DNA of 64,000 nt from Solwaraspora sp. WMMD792 (GCF_029626105.1 NZ_JARUBH010000009.1:3534001-3598000), one strand, 5' to 3'; counted from the stretch's first letter, positions 10,854 to 20,072 are shown. The notes: generated by a model from the letters alone, not told the origin. A program made the numbers and translations.

Positions 10854-11563
10854 TCCGAGGCGGACGACGCCAGGAAGACGGTGGCCCCGCCGATGTCGTC
10901 AGCCCGCCCCCAGCGGCCCGCCGGGATCCGCGTCAGGATGGCCTGGTTCCGGTCCGGGTCGTCGCGCAGCGCCCGGGTGTTGTCCGTGGCGATGTAGCCC
11001 GGCGCGATCGCGTTGACGTTCACCCCGTGCGGCGCCCACTCGTTCGCCAGCGCCCTGGTGAGCCCGGCCAGGCCGGACTTCGACGCCGCGTAGCCCGGGA
11101 CGTTGACGCCGCCCTGGAAGCTCAACAGCGAGGCGGTGAAGATGATTTTCCCGTACCCCCGGGCGACCATTTTCCGACCGATCTCGCGGCTCAGCACGAA
11201 CTGGCTGGTCAGGTTCACCTCGATGACGTGGTCCCAGCTCTCGTCGGGATGCTCGGCAGCCGGGGCGCGGGCGATCGTGCCGCCGTTGTTCACCAGGATG
11301 TCCGGCGGACCGGCAGCGGTGAGATCGTCCGCCAGCTGACGCACGGCCGCCCGGTCGGCCAGGTCGGCCCGCAGCGCGGTGAACCGGCGGCCGGCGGCGC
11401 GTACCCGCCGCTCGACCTCGCTGCCGCGCGCCTCGAGACGGGCGGAGACACCGACGATGTCGGCGCCGGCCCGGGCGAGCGCCTCGGCCATGGCCAGGCC
11501 GATACCGCGCCGCGCGCCGGTGACGACCGCGGTCCGCCCGGTCAGATCGAACGCGGCGGTCAC
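10802..11563 (-). CDS. kduD: SDR-family dehydrogenase, KduD-like (2-keto-3-deoxy sugar acid dehydrogenase)
   Basis: This 253-residue protein starts at GTG 11563, overlapping the MDR stop as GTGA. It is a classical Rossmann SDR: TGARRGIG at 15-22, NNGG at 92-95, catalytic S145, Y158 and K162. The C-terminal run IPAGRWGRADDIGGATVFLAS...YVDGIVLPVDGGWL is the hallmark of KduD, which interconverts 2-keto-3-deoxygluconate and the 5-keto form; close relatives oxidise 2-keto-3-deoxy-L-fuconate. The reading frame is full length although the tnpB element abuts its stop codon exactly. In this operon it would follow the enolase-family dehydratase. The gene symbol reflects family, not proven substrate. 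Confidence 0.75.
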   Translation of the reverse strand: MTAAFDLTGRTAVVTGARRGIGLAMAEALARAGADIVGVSARLEARGSEVERRVRAAGRRFTALRADLADRAAVRQLADDLTAAGPPDILVNNGGTIARAPAAEHPDESWDHVIEVNLTSQFVLSREIGRKMVARGYGKIIFTASLLSFQGGVNVPGYAASKSGLAGLTRALANEWAPHGVNVNAIAPGYIATDNTRALRDDPDRNQAILTRIPAGRWGRADDIGGATVFLASSASDYVDGIVLPVDGGWLGR

Positions 11564-12588
11564 CGGGCCGCCGCCTGCCAGTCGAGCAGCACCTTCAGCA
11601 CCCCGTCGCCGTTCTCCAACGCCGCGAAGGCGGCGTCGACCGATGCGAAGGGCATGACCCGCGAGATGAGCGCGCGCGCCGGGATGTCCCCCGCGGCCAC
11701 CAGCCGAATCGCCTCCACCATGTCGTCGCGCCGGTACAGGCGGGCACCGAGCAGTTCCAGCTCACGCCAGAAGAACCGGTGCAGGTCGACGGTCCGCGGC
11801 TGGGCGTGGATCGCCACCATCACCAGCCGGCCGTGGGTGGTCAGGACGTCGACCGCGGTGGCGACGCCGCCGGCTGAGCCGGACACCTCGAAGGCGATGT
11901 CCGCGCCCGCGCCGTCGGTCCACTCGTTCACCACCGTCACCGGATCCGTCGCCTGCGGATCGACCACCGCGAACCCGATCTCACCGGCGACGGCCCGCCG
12001 GAACGGATCCGGTTCGACGAGCAGGACCCGCGCGCCGTGCAGCTGGGCGACGGTGGCGATGAGGACACCGACCGGTCCGCCGCCGATCACCACGACCTGG
12101 TCGCCAGGGGTCACGCCGGCCCGCCGGACGTCGTGCACGGCGACCGCGACCGGCTCGACCAGCGCCGCGTGGTCGAGTGGCACCCCTTCCGGCAGCGGCA
12201 GGACCAGCTCCGCCGGCACCGTCCAGTACGACTGCATGGCACCCGGCGAGTCGATGCCGAGGAAGTCCATCGCGTGGCAGACGTGGGAACTTCCGCGCCG
12301 GCAGGCGACACACCGCCCGCACGACCGGGTGGGCATGACCGTGACGGCCTGGCCGACGGACCAGCCGTCGACGCCCGGTCCGACGTCGGCGACCCGTCCG
12401 GACATCTCGTGCCCGATCACGGCCGGCGCGCCGACCCGGGCGTCCATGTCCCCGTGGTAGATGTGCAGATCGGTGCCGCAGATCCCGGTGTAGGCCACCG
12501 CGATGCTCAGCTCGCCGGGACCCGGCGGCCGCGCGGCACGTGCCTCGACCTCGAGGTGACGAGCGGTACGGTAGACCACTGCCTGCAT
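11560..12588 (-). CDS. Zinc-dependent medium-chain alcohol/polyol dehydrogenase
   Basis: This 342-residue protein starts at ATG 12588 behind GGGAGGA. Catalytic zinc ligands are C37 (GICGTD), H60 and E61 (GHE); the structural zinc site has the four cysteines C90, C93, C96 and C104. The Rossmann motif VVIGGGPVGVLIATVAQLHGA gives NAD(P) binding. Overall it resembles the L-threonine/L-idonate/sorbitol dehydrogenase group. It lies 46 bases after the dehydratase and overlaps the SDR, so it belongs to the same oxidative sugar pathway; which hydroxyl it oxidises is not evident. Confidence 0.8.
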   Translation of the reverse strand: MQAVVYRTARHLEVEARAARPPGPGELSIAVAYTGICGTDLHIYHGDMDARVGAPAVIGHEMSGRVADVGPGVDGWSVGQAVTVMPTRSCGRCVACRRGSSHVCHAMDFLGIDSPGAMQSYWTVPAELVLPLPEGVPLDHAALVEPVAVAVHDVRRAGVTPGDQVVVIGGGPVGVLIATVAQLHGARVLLVEPDPFRRAVAGEIGFAVVDPQATDPVTVVNEWTDGAGADIAFEVSGSAGGVATAVDVLTTHGRLVMVAIHAQPRTVDLHRFFWRELELLGARLYRRDDMVEAIRLVAAGDIPARALISRVMPFASVDAAFAALENGDGVLKVLLDWQAAAR

Positions 12589-12634
12589 CGGTCCTCCCTC
12601 TCAAATGGTCGGTGCTCCGAAGTGCGCGGGACGG

Positions 12635-13873
12635 TCAGCTCGCGGCGGTGGGGAACACCTCGTTGCGGCTGGGTGGAGGTCCGACCGGTAGCTGGTCGGC
12701 GAGGTGCCGCGGTCCGGCCGGGGTACCGTCGACCGCCCCCAGCAGCTGTCGTCCGGCGCGCTCCGGCCGGATGTGCGGACCGTCGGTGGTCGGCGGGCTC
12801 GGGTGCGGGCCCGAGGACGTGATCGCGTGCTCATCGAGCCGGACCCCCAGCCCCGGGGCGTCGCCCAGGACGAACGCCCCGCCCTCGACGTGCAGGTCGA
12901 GGGCGATCCCGAGCGGCGGACGCAGATCCTGCAGCTCACTGGCCATGTGGTTGGGCACCGACGTCGCGGCGTGCAGCAGCCCGACCGGGCTGTTGCCGAT
13001 CGGGCTGACCGGCAGGTCGTTGGCGTGCGCCAGAGCACTGACCCGGAGGAAGTGGGTCACTCCCCAGACCGCGGACGTCTGGACCACGTCGACCGCTCCC
13101 GCCGCGATCAGCGGCCGGAACTGTTCGAGGCCGGTGAGGTTCTCCCCGGTGGCGACCGACGCGCGGATCCCCCGACCGACGGCGGCGAGACCTTCCGCGT
13201 CCCACCGTCGGACCGGCTCCTCGATCCAGATGAGATCGAGGGTGCGCTCGAGCTCGCAGACGTGCCGGACGGCCTGCTTGCGGGTCCACGCCTCGTTCAC
13301 GTCGAGCATCAGCCCCGGCCGCAGCCCGTGCGCCGCCTCGGTCAGGACGTCCCGGACCAGACACAGGCGGTGCCGGTCCCGCTCGATGTCGAGGCCGCCC
13401 TTGAGCTTGGCCGCCCGCAGGCCGTGGGTGGCGTAGACCCCGTACTCCGCGACGAGCTGGTCGTCGGTCAGGCCGATGTCCAGGCCGGAGGCGTACGCCG
13501 GAACCCGCCGGTCGCGCCCACCGAGCAGTCGCCAGAGTGGCTCGCCGGCCGCTTGGGCCTTGATGTCCCACAGCGCGGTGTCGAGAGCACCGATGGTGCC
13601 GAAGACCGGGCCGGCGTGGCCCGCCTTGAACGCTTGGCGCAGCATCCGGTCGTACAGGGCTGTCACCGCGCGTGGGTCCTCGTTGTCGATGGCCGGGAAG
13701 ATCCGCTCGATGTCGACGTGCGGCCCCATGCCCACCCCGGAGATTCCCTCGTCGGTCTCCACGACGACGATCGGCACCGAGGTGACGCCGTCGGCGAAGA
13801 CGCCGTTGGCATCGCCGACCGGTCGGCCCCATTGCTGGACCGTCGTCAGGGTCCGATACCCGGTGATCCGCAT
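12635..13873 (-). CDS. Enolase-superfamily sugar-acid dehydratase (mandelate racemase/muconate lactonizing type)
   Basis: This 412-residue protein starts at ATG 13873, one base after the permease stop. The N-terminal capping domain precedes a barrel with K156-x-K158 (KLKGG) as candidate base, metal ligands D191 (LDVNEAW), E218 or E219 (WIEEP) and E244 (ATGENL), and a histidine at H301. This layout matches acid-sugar dehydratases (rhamnonate, fuconate, galactonate and gluconate types) that make 2-keto-3-deoxy acids. It provides the substrate class expected by the KduD-like SDR two genes on. The last 70 residues extend past the usual barrel end and are proline-rich, perhaps a lineage-specific tail. 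Confidence 0.75.
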   Translation of the reverse strand: MRITGYRTLTTVQQWGRPVGDANGVFADGVTSVPIVVVETDEGISGVGMGPHVDIERIFPAIDNEDPRAVTALYDRMLRQAFKAGHAGPVFGTIGALDTALWDIKAQAAGEPLWRLLGGRDRRVPAYASGLDIGLTDDQLVAEYGVYATHGLRAAKLKGGLDIERDRHRLCLVRDVLTEAAHGLRPGLMLDVNEAWTRKQAVRHVCELERTLDLIWIEEPVRRWDAEGLAAVGRGIRASVATGENLTGLEQFRPLIAAGAVDVVQTSAVWGVTHFLRVSALAHANDLPVSPIGNSPVGLLHAATSVPNHMASELQDLRPPLGIALDLHVEGGAFVLGDAPGLGVRLDEHAITSSGPHPSPPTTDGPHIRPERAGRQLLGAVDGTPAGPRHLADQLPVGPPPSRNEVFPTAAS

Positions 13874-13874
13874 G

Positions 13875-14702
13875 TCAACCCTTCGTGGAACCGGCGGCGA
13901 CGCCGTCGGCGATCTGACGCTGGAGAAAGAGATAGACGACCAGAACGGGAACGGCAGCGATCAGCACCCCCGAGGCGAAGGTCGGGATGTCGTCGGAGTA
14001 CTGGCCACGCAGCGAGGTGACGCCCACCATGAGGGTCCGGTGCTCGGCCGACGGCATCATCAGCAGTGCAATGAGCACGTCGTTCCAGCAGAACAGTGCG
14101 TCGAGGATGCCGACCGACAACAGCGCCGGTGTGCCGAGCGGCAGCATGATCCTCCGGTACACGCCGTACACGCTGTTTCCGTCGATCCGGGCGGCGTCCA
14201 CGATCTCCGGTGGGATCGTCCGGTAGTAGCTCGTCATGAGAAAGACGGTGAACGGAAGGAACTGCGCGACATAGGCGAGAATCAGACCCGGGTAGGTGTC
14301 GATCAGGCCACTGTCCGCCATGGTCCGGGCGAGCGGCACCATGATCACCTGGAACGGGACGAAGAGCGCCGCCAGACAGCCCAGGAAGATCATCGAAGAC
14401 CCGCGGAACCGCAGCTGACTCAGCGCGAACCCGGCCATCGACCCGATCAGCAGGAGCAGCACCACCGAGAACGTCACGACGACGAGCGAGTTGACGAAGT
14501 ACCGGCCCATTCCGACCGAGCCCCACGCTGTCTGGAGATTCTCCACGCGCACCGCGTCAGCCAGCGAGAACCGGTCCAGGATGTACTCGCGCCGGGTCTT
14601 CGAGGCGACGTTCGCGGTGAAGACGAGTGGGTAGATCGTCGCCAGGGCGAGCAGTGCCATCGGTACGGCGACCACCCATCTGGCCAGCCGGAAGCGGGAC
14701 AT
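13875..14702 (-). CDS. Carbohydrate ABC transporter permease (MalG type)
   Basis: This 275-residue protein has six predicted membrane helices, starting with WVVAVPMALLALATIYPLVF. The EAA loop that docks the ATPase is EIVDAARIDGNSVYGVYRRIMLPL. Its ATG shares one base with the stop of the upstream permease (TGATG at 14700-14704). With the next gene and the binding lipoprotein it forms a CUT1-family importer; no ATPase is encoded here, so a shared MsiK-type ATPase elsewhere is probably used, as is common in actinobacteria. Confidence 0.85.
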   Translation of the reverse strand: MSRFRLARWVVAVPMALLALATIYPLVFTANVASKTRREYILDRFSLADAVRVENLQTAWGSVGMGRYFVNSLVVVTFSVVLLLLIGSMAGFALSQLRFRGSSMIFLGCLAALFVPFQVIMVPLARTMADSGLIDTYPGLILAYVAQFLPFTVFLMTSYYRTIPPEIVDAARIDGNSVYGVYRRIMLPLGTPALLSVGILDALFCWNDVLIALLMMPSAEHRTLMVGVTSLRGQYSDDIPTFASGVLIAAVPVLVVYLFLQRQIADGVAAGSTKG

Positions 14703-15580
14703 CAGTCCTCCCTCCCCGCCCGCCGGAGCAGGCTGATCTGCAGCATCCCCACCACGAGCATGATGAGGAAGAGAACCGTCGACGCGGCCGACGCGAGTGC
14801 CGGTCGGTTCATCTGTCCCTGCTGAATCCAGATGTAGTACTCCGGCAGATACGTCGAGCCCTCCGGGCCACCGCTGGTCATCACGTACAGCAGTCCGAAC
14901 ATGGAGGTCAGCATCCCGGCCATCGTGGTCACGAAGACGAACTGGATGGTACGGATGAGACTGGGGACGATCACGTGCCAGATGGTCTGGGGAAGCGACG
15001 CCCCGTCGACCCGGGCCGCGTCCAGCAGCGATCCGTCCAGGGTGGCGAACCCGGCGAGGAACACCACCAGGGCCATTCCGAAGGTCGCCCAGACGTGCAC
15101 CCCGACGACCGTGAACATGGCGACGTCCGGGTCACCGAGCCAGTCGATCCGGCCGATGCTGACCGCCGACAGGGCCGCGTTGACCGGGCCGTCGAACGCG
15201 AGCAGAAGATTGAAGATCGCGCCGACGATGACCGGGGAGAGCACCGCTGGGAAGAAGTAGACGCTGCGGTAGAGCCGGTGCCCGGGCACCCGCAGGTAGA
15301 TGAACGTCGCGATCAGGCCGGGAATCGCCACGGCGACCGGAAGGAGCAGCACCAGCAGCGCCACGTTGCCGAGCGATGTCTGGAACAGCGGATCACCGAA
15401 CAACTCGAGGTAGTTGTCGACGCCGACCGCGGTCCCGTCGCGCTCGCCGTCGCCGGTGAAGGAGAAGTTGACCCCGAGCAGCAGTGGCCACAGCCGCAGT
15501 ACGACGATGGTCAGGACAGCCGGCGCCACCAGGACGTACGGGGCGAGCCGCTCGCCCCGACGCGCGGCGGAGGTCGCCAC
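14702..15580 (-). CDS. Carbohydrate ABC transporter permease (MalF type)
   Basis: This 292-residue protein starts at GTG 15580, four bases after the binding-protein stop. Six membrane helices are apparent, beginning with YVLVAPAVLTIVVLRLWPLLLGVNFSFTG. The EAA-type loop is GSLLDAARVDGASLPQTIWHVIVPSL. It pairs with the MalG-type permease to form the channel of the importer. Confidence 0.85.
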   Translation of the reverse strand: MATSAARRGERLAPYVLVAPAVLTIVVLRLWPLLLGVNFSFTGDGERDGTAVGVDNYLELFGDPLFQTSLGNVALLVLLLPVAVAIPGLIATFIYLRVPGHRLYRSVYFFPAVLSPVIVGAIFNLLLAFDGPVNAALSAVSIGRIDWLGDPDVAMFTVVGVHVWATFGMALVVFLAGFATLDGSLLDAARVDGASLPQTIWHVIVPSLIRTIQFVFVTTMAGMLTSMFGLLYVMTSGGPEGSTYLPEYYIWIQQGQMNRPALASAASTVLFLIMLVVGMLQISLLRRAGRED

Positions 15581-15584
15581 GGGC

Positions 15585-16853
15585 TCAGCCCGCTTGGTCG
15601 GAGTCAGCCAACTGCCGCACCGCCTCGTCGACGGTGACCGAGCCGCTGAGGAGTTGCTGGGACAGTCGGCCCATCAGTTCCAGGGTCTGCGAGGAGAGCG
15701 CCACGTGCAGGGCGGGTTTGCCGGAACTGAGCTGCGGCACCATCGCGGCGACGGCCGGCCCGGCCTGCGACACGTCGATGGTGGTGTCCGAGGCGATCGC
15801 ACCGGCCTCGGCGTAGAAGGCGTTCAGCGCTTCGGTCGAGGTCAGGGACCGGACCAGGGCTGCGGCGGCATCCGGATCCGTCGTCCACTTCGCCACCCCG
15901 TAGCCGATACCACCGTCGTACGGCAGGCTCGGGACGGCTCCGGCGGTGGCCGCCGGGGCGGCCATGACGCCGAGCTCGTCGGCCGCCAGGAACTCGCCGA
16001 AGTCCTTCCAGTGCCCGACGTCGGACATCAGCCCGATCACGTGGGCGGCCTTGCCGGACTGGAAGAGCGCGAAGGAGTCGTTGAACATCGCCGTCGAATT
16101 TGCGCCCTCGTTGTTGAGCCCCTTGTCGCCGGCTTCCTTCCACAGTTGGAAGATCCGCTTGACGTTGGGCGACTCCCAGTCGCGCTTGCCGTCGATCCAG
16201 GCGTCGTACTCGTCGGGGGTGAGGATTCCGGACGCCAGGCCCGACATGAAGAACTGGATGCCGTAACCTTCCTTGTTTCCGAGTGCGAGGCAGTCGGCAC
16301 CGGTGGACTCGATGATCGCCGCGCAGTCGTTGACGAACTCGTCCCAGGTCGTGGCCGGACTGTCCGGGTCGAGCCCCGCTTTCTCGTAGAGCGCCTTGTT
16401 GTAGTAGATCGGATGCCCCTGCAGAGTCACCGGTGCGGCGTAGGTCCGGCCGTCGCTGGTGAACGCCTCCCACCCGGCCAGCCGCTGCCGGTCATCGGCC
16501 ACGTACTCGTCGAGCGGTAGCAGCGCGTCGACCCGGTCGCGGATCTGGCCGCCACCGTTGAACAGAACGACGTCGGGCCCCTTGCCGGCCTGGATGGCCG
16601 CACCGAGCAGGGTGTAGTACTGGTCGAAAGGTTGGGCGACGAACTCGACGGTGACGTCCGGGTGTTTCCTGGCGAAGTCCGCTTTCGCCTTGTCGATGTA
16701 GGCGGCGGCACTCGCGTCGCCGGACTTCCAGTCCCAGACCACCAGTTTGCCGTCCGACTCGCCGGACGAGGATTGCGATCCGGTGGCGCTCCCGCAGCCC
16801 GCCAGGGCCAGGCCCGCGACGAGAATGGCCGACACCACTACTCGGTGCTTCAT
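15585..16853 (-). CDS. Sugar-binding lipoprotein of the ABC importer
   Basis: This 422-residue protein starts at ATG 16853 (MKHRVVVS). A lipoprotein signal ends in the lipobox LAGC (C24), then a Ser/Gly-rich spacer and an extracellular solute-binding family 1 fold (KLVVWDWKSGD..., GPDVVLFNGGG, YAAPVTLQGHPIYYNK). It is the first gene of the operon reading leftwards and is divergent from the FadR-type regulator, 145 bases away. Tryptophan-rich segments fit a sugar ligand, but which sugar cannot be told. Confidence 0.85.
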   Translation of the reverse strand: MKHRVVVSAILVAGLALAGCGSATGSQSSSGESDGKLVVWDWKSGDASAAAYIDKAKADFARKHPDVTVEFVAQPFDQYYTLLGAAIQAGKGPDVVLFNGGGQIRDRVDALLPLDEYVADDRQRLAGWEAFTSDGRTYAAPVTLQGHPIYYNKALYEKAGLDPDSPATTWDEFVNDCAAIIESTGADCLALGNKEGYGIQFFMSGLASGILTPDEYDAWIDGKRDWESPNVKRIFQLWKEAGDKGLNNEGANSTAMFNDSFALFQSGKAAHVIGLMSDVGHWKDFGEFLAADELGVMAAPAATAGAVPSLPYDGGIGYGVAKWTTDPDAAAALVRSLTSTEALNAFYAEAGAIASDTTIDVSQAGPAVAAMVPQLSSGKPALHVALSSQTLELMGRLSQQLLSGSVTVDEAVRQLADSDQAG

Positions 16854-16911
16854 CGCTGCTCGCTTTCGAAGAGGGGGGCCGGCGGAACCGGTCATCGGGA
16901 CGCGAAACACG

Positions 16912-16940
16912 AACGTAACTCGTATGACGTCTGACGTCAA
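16912..16940 (-). promoter_or_regulatory. Importer-operon promoter with FadR-like operator
   Basis: On the minus strand TTGACG is followed after 17 bases by TACGTT. The spacer holds TCGTATGACGT, a close fit to the TnGTnnnACnA core of FadR/FCD-type operators, followed by a second GACGTC element. The 10-mer CGTATGACGT (16921-16930) recurs exactly in the promoter of the beta-helix gene. The adjacent divergent regulator is the obvious ligand-responsive repressor. Confidence 0.6.
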
Positions 16941-16998
16941 GAGCGAGACGTACACTGACCACGGAGGTCGTGGCACGGCGGCCACCCCGGAGGGAACG

Positions 16999-17769
16999 AT
17001 GACGGCAACGCAGCACACCGCCTTGAACGCTTCGACGCCTCCGGCCTGGACACGACGGCCGGCCAACCTCGCCACGGCGGTGACCGCGGAGCTCGTGCAG
17101 AGAATCGTGCGCGGGGTGCACCCTTCGGGCACGACGCTGCCGGCCGAACCGGTCCTCTGCGAGACCTTCTCGGTGAGCCGGACGGTCGTCCGGGAAGCCG
17201 TGAAGATCCTCCAGGAGAAAGGGCTGGTACAGATCCGCCAGGGCAGCGGAACCATCGTCACGCCGACGTCGATGTGGGACATGCTCGACGAGCATGTCCT
17301 CGGGGCGACCATCGCCGAGGACGACAGCCTGGCGATACTCGACGACCTCGTCGTGACCCGGCGGGTGCTGGAGTCGGACATGGCCAATGTCGCCGCCCGG
17401 CTGGCCGACCAGGACACCATCGACCGGCTGCACACCCTGGTCGAGCGGATGGACGAACTCGTCGACGACCACGTCACGTACCACGAGCATGACCGGGCCT
17501 TTCACGACACGGTCATGCAGGCATCCGGGAACCGCATCGCCCGCGGCGTCATCCGGGCGTTGGAGAGTCAGGTCGTCAACACCGCCCGGTACATGGGACG
17601 GACCGAGCGTGCCCTGTGCGTGGCGTCCAACCGCGGCCACCGACGGATCTACGAACGCATCGCCGCACACGACCCGGAAGGCGCTGCGGCGGCGATGTTC
17701 ACGCACATCACCGAAGCCTGGCTCGTCCGCCGCAGCGGCCCCGGCGAGCCCGCCCGGCTGCAACGGTAG
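16999..17769 (+). CDS. GntR-family transcriptional regulator, FadR/FCD subfamily
   Basis: This 256-residue protein starts at ATG 16999 with GGAGGG five bases upstream; the longer open frame lacks a ribosome site. Residues 25-95 are the winged helix (LPAEPVLCETFSVSRTVVREAVKILQEKGLVQIRQGSGTIV). Residues 110-245 are the all-helical FCD effector domain, with the metal/ligand residues of the type DxxFHxxV (EHDRAFHDTVMQASGN) and later histidines. Family members sense sugar acids or other small acids. It is divergent from the importer operon and presumably controls it and itself. Confidence 0.85.
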   Translation: MTATQHTALNASTPPAWTRRPANLATAVTAELVQRIVRGVHPSGTTLPAEPVLCETFSVSRTVVREAVKILQEKGLVQIRQGSGTIVTPTSMWDMLDEHVLGATIAEDDSLAILDDLVVTRRVLESDMANVAARLADQDTIDRLHTLVERMDELVDDHVTYHEHDRAFHDTVMQASGNRIARGVIRALESQVVNTARYMGRTERALCVASNRGHRRIYERIAAHDPEGAAAAMFTHITEAWLVRRSGPGEPARLQR

Positions 17770-17789
17770 GGCCGGTCCCCCGACACGCC

Positions 17790-17823
17790 GGTGGCCGGGT
17801 CCCCGTACGGGAACCCGGCCACC
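17790..17823. terminator. Bidirectional hairpin terminator
   Basis: A 34-base inverted repeat with one mismatch (arms GGTGGCCGGGTCCCCGT and ACGGGAACCCGGCCACC) lies between the convergent FadR-type regulator and the C39-like peptidase gene. Confidence 0.65.
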
Positions 17824-17837
17824 AGGGATGTCACCGG

Positions 17838-18452
17838 TCAGGCGGAGTAGCCGCGCTTGGCGGTCCAGTCCGCCAGCACCTCAAGATCCATCCAGTACTC
17901 CTGACCCTCGAAGTACGGGTCGGCGATCTTCACCGTGTCACCACCATCGCGGTAACCGGTCACCGTCAGGTAGTGCCCACCCTCGTACGAGTGCGCCACC
18001 CCGTCGACATCCGACGCCGTACCCATGATGTTCGCCACCACGGCCCGGTCGTCGTCCACGGCCTCCCGCACATCAGCCTTCAGCTTCTCCACATGCTCCG
18101 GCTTCGCCGCGGCCGCACCGATCGACACCGTCTCGTACTCGTCGCCACCGGTCACCTCGTTCAGCACCCGGGTCGTCTCCTCAGCCGAATCCGTACCGGC
18201 CTCGGTCGTCCCCAACTTGCCCGCCACCTCATCCTGCGACGGAGCATGACCCTGCGCCGTCAACGCGATCCGCGTCGCCGCCGGCCCGCAGTAGTAGAAA
18301 TTCGGCTGCGCCTCGTACTGCACCGCCACCTCACGCGCACCACCATCGGCACCCGGACCAGCCGCCTGCGCCACCGCAGGAGCGGCCACCACACCACCAG
18401 CGGTCAGCAGACCAGCAACCGACAGAGCAGACTTACGGAAGATCGTGTTCAT
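17838..18452 (-). CDS. Secreted C39-like cysteine peptidase
   Basis: This 204-residue protein starts at ATG 18452 behind ACGGAGA. A signal peptide (KSALSVAGLLTAGGVVAAPAVAQA) is followed by a papain-like fold: the nucleophile is the Cys of FYYCGPAATRIAL, the base is the His of GGHYLTVTGY, and the Asp in IADPYF completes the triad. This is the peptidase_C39_2 pattern common in small secreted actinobacterial proteins of unknown target. The gene stands alone, with its own leader and a convergent terminator. Confidence 0.75.
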   Translation of the reverse strand: MNTIFRKSALSVAGLLTAGGVVAAPAVAQAAGPGADGGAREVAVQYEAQPNFYYCGPAATRIALTAQGHAPSQDEVAGKLGTTEAGTDSAEETTRVLNEVTGGDEYETVSIGAAAAKPEHVEKLKADVREAVDDDRAVVANIMGTASDVDGVAHSYEGGHYLTVTGYRDGGDTVKIADPYFEGQEYWMDLEVLADWTAKRGYSA

Positions 18453-18883
18453 AGCAGAATCTCCGTTCCGAGGGGAATGAACCGGACACCAGACCCACAG
18501 GCGATGACCGGTCACGAACGGGACAGAACAGAACACGCACAAGAAAGTCGAACTCAAATGATGCGCTCCGACCTGCGCACACCCGCCGGTCCAGGCGGGA
18601 GGGCGGTCTCACCGGCGCACCGGATACAACCATCCGGGGGTGCCCGGCATTCCGCACCGGGCGGACCGGGCGACCCCGCACCACGGGCGCTCGCCTACTC
18701 GGTCCAACGCCGGGATCCAACGCCGCCCGGCCGGCCGATGTTCCCCCGGCGCCCGGTGCCTCAGCCACCCGCCCACCCCGCCGCGCCGAACCTCGCAAAC
18801 GGTGCCTGATGCCCCATCGGTGTCCTGCGTCCACACGAAAACCGATGGCGACCATGGCGGCGGGTTGCGTACCGTCCGGCGGC
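18453..18883. other. Intergenic region between divergent genes
   Basis: This 431-base stretch lies between the C39-like gene and the DUF2087 gene. It holds the ribosome site of the former (18455-18468) and probably both promoters, but I find no convincing -35/-10 pair. Open frames through it show no family features and I take them as chance. Confidence 0.5.
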
Positions 18884-19201
18884 ATGAGCGCCGAGTTGAG
18901 CCCGTTCATCCGCGAGGGGCGTCTCGTCTCGTTGCCGGCCCGGCAGGCGCGCCGCCGCGTGGTGCTGGCGCACATCGCGCAGGCGTGTTTCGAACGCGAC
19001 GTGGTCTACGACGAGTCGACGGTCGACGAACGGTTACGCCGCTGGTGTGATGGCGGGGCGGTGGACCACGTCACGGTCCGCCGATACCTGATCGAAGCCG
19101 AGCTGATGGCTCGGGCCGACGGCCGGTACTGCCGCAACGCGCTGGCGTTGCCGTACCCGAACAGCGCCGAGCGGTACGTGGAGTCGATGGGCCTGAGCTG
19201 A
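18884..19201 (+). CDS. DUF2087 domain protein
   Basis: This 105-residue protein starts at ATG 18884; an upstream ATG at 18845 is also possible and neither has a clear ribosome site. The sequence FIREGRLVSLPARQARRRVVLAHIAQACFERDVVYDESTVDERLRR...VDHVTVRRYLIEAELMARADGRY fits DUF2087, a small winged-helix-like domain often found alone or fused to HTH regulators. A nucleic-acid-binding or regulatory role is an inference from the fold. It converges with the ABC exporter operon, 13 bases away. Confidence 0.7.
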   Translation: MSAELSPFIREGRLVSLPARQARRRVVLAHIAQACFERDVVYDESTVDERLRRWCDGGAVDHVTVRRYLIEAELMARADGRYCRNALALPYPNSAERYVESMGLS

Positions 19202-19214
19202 GCCGACCGGCCGG

Positions 19215-20072
19215 TCAGTTGCCGGCGGACTCGTAACGGCGCAGACCGGATCGGAAGATCAGCGCCGCCACGGCGACACAGTAGGCGGCGACCAGCGGGG
19301 TGAGCCAGCCCAGCCAGGTCGGACCGACCCCGGCGCGGACGGCATCGTCGCCACCGGCACCGAGCACCGCGCTGGCCGGGAAGAATCCGACGAAGGCGAA
19401 CGGCAGCCCGACCACCAGCACCAGCCGCACCCCGAACGTATAAACCGATACCGGGTAACGGGCCAGGTCACCGATCTGGTGCACCGCGTACGCGAAGATC
19501 GAATGCGGACTCTGCAGCCAGAACGCCGACGAGTTGGTGGCCAGGCTGATCGACAGCTTGACCGCCATGCCGCTGGCGAACAGCCCCAGCCCGCCGACGA
19601 CCAGCGCCGGGGTCCAGGCGACGTCGACCCGCCACAGCGCCCAGCCGAACATCGCCCCACCGGTGACCAGGTTGCCCAGCCCGTTGATGCCGACGTCGTC
19701 ACTGAGCACCTGCAGCACCACCGGGTACGGCCGGACCAGTTTGTAGTCCAGCTCCCCCTTGTTCACCAGCCACGGCAGCCGCCACACGCCCTCGAACAGC
19801 AGCGGCCCGACCGCGTCGGAGAGCACCACGACCGAGTAGATCAGCACCACCTCGGCGAACGTCCAGCCGTTGACGTGCGGCACCCGGGAGAAGACCGCGC
19901 CGAGAAATGCCAGGCCGACGAGCTGGGTCAGCGCCGATCCGGCGACCAGGATCCAGAAGTCCGCCTCGTACTCCAGGGTGGACCGCAGGTGGGCGCCGAG
20001 GCTGCGCCGGTAGAGCCGTACCCCCCGGCGTAGGCCGGTCTGACGCGGGCCGCTGCGCGTTCGCATGATCAT
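19215..20072 (-). CDS. ABC-2 type exporter permease, second subunit
   Basis: This 285-residue protein starts at ATG 20072, which overlaps the preceding stop as ATGA; a second in-frame ATG follows at 20066. A basic N-terminus (RTRSGPRQTGLRRGVRLYRRS) leads into six apolar helices. It is the DUF990-type partner found beside a permease and an ATPase of the same type in many actinobacteria. Its cargo is unknown; the three-gene unit resembles daunorubicin-type or lipid exporters. Confidence 0.8.
   Translation of the reverse strand: MIMRTRSGPRQTGLRRGVRLYRRSLGAHLRSTLEYEADFWILVAGSALTQLVGLAFLGAVFSRVPHVNGWTFAEVVLIYSVVVLSDAVGPLLFEGVWRLPWLVNKGELDYKLVRPYPVVLQVLSDDVGINGLGNLVTGGAMFGWALWRVDVAWTPALVVGGLGLFASGMAVKLSISLATNSSAFWLQSPHSIFAYAVHQIGDLARYPVSVYTFGVRLVLVVGLPFAFVGFFPASAVLGAGGDDAVRAGVGPTWLGWLTPLVAAYCVAVAALIFRSGLRRYESAGN

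Noticed and set aside
13875-15580. Absence of an ABC ATPase in both sugar importers considered as gene loss
   Set aside because: Actinobacterial CUT1 importers commonly share a remote MsiK-type ATPase, so this is the expected state.
17616-18809. 397-codon plus-strand open frame spanning the FadR end and the C39-like gene
   Set aside because: Arg- and His-rich antisense shadow; the minus strand encodes a signal peptide and a cysteine-peptidase triad.
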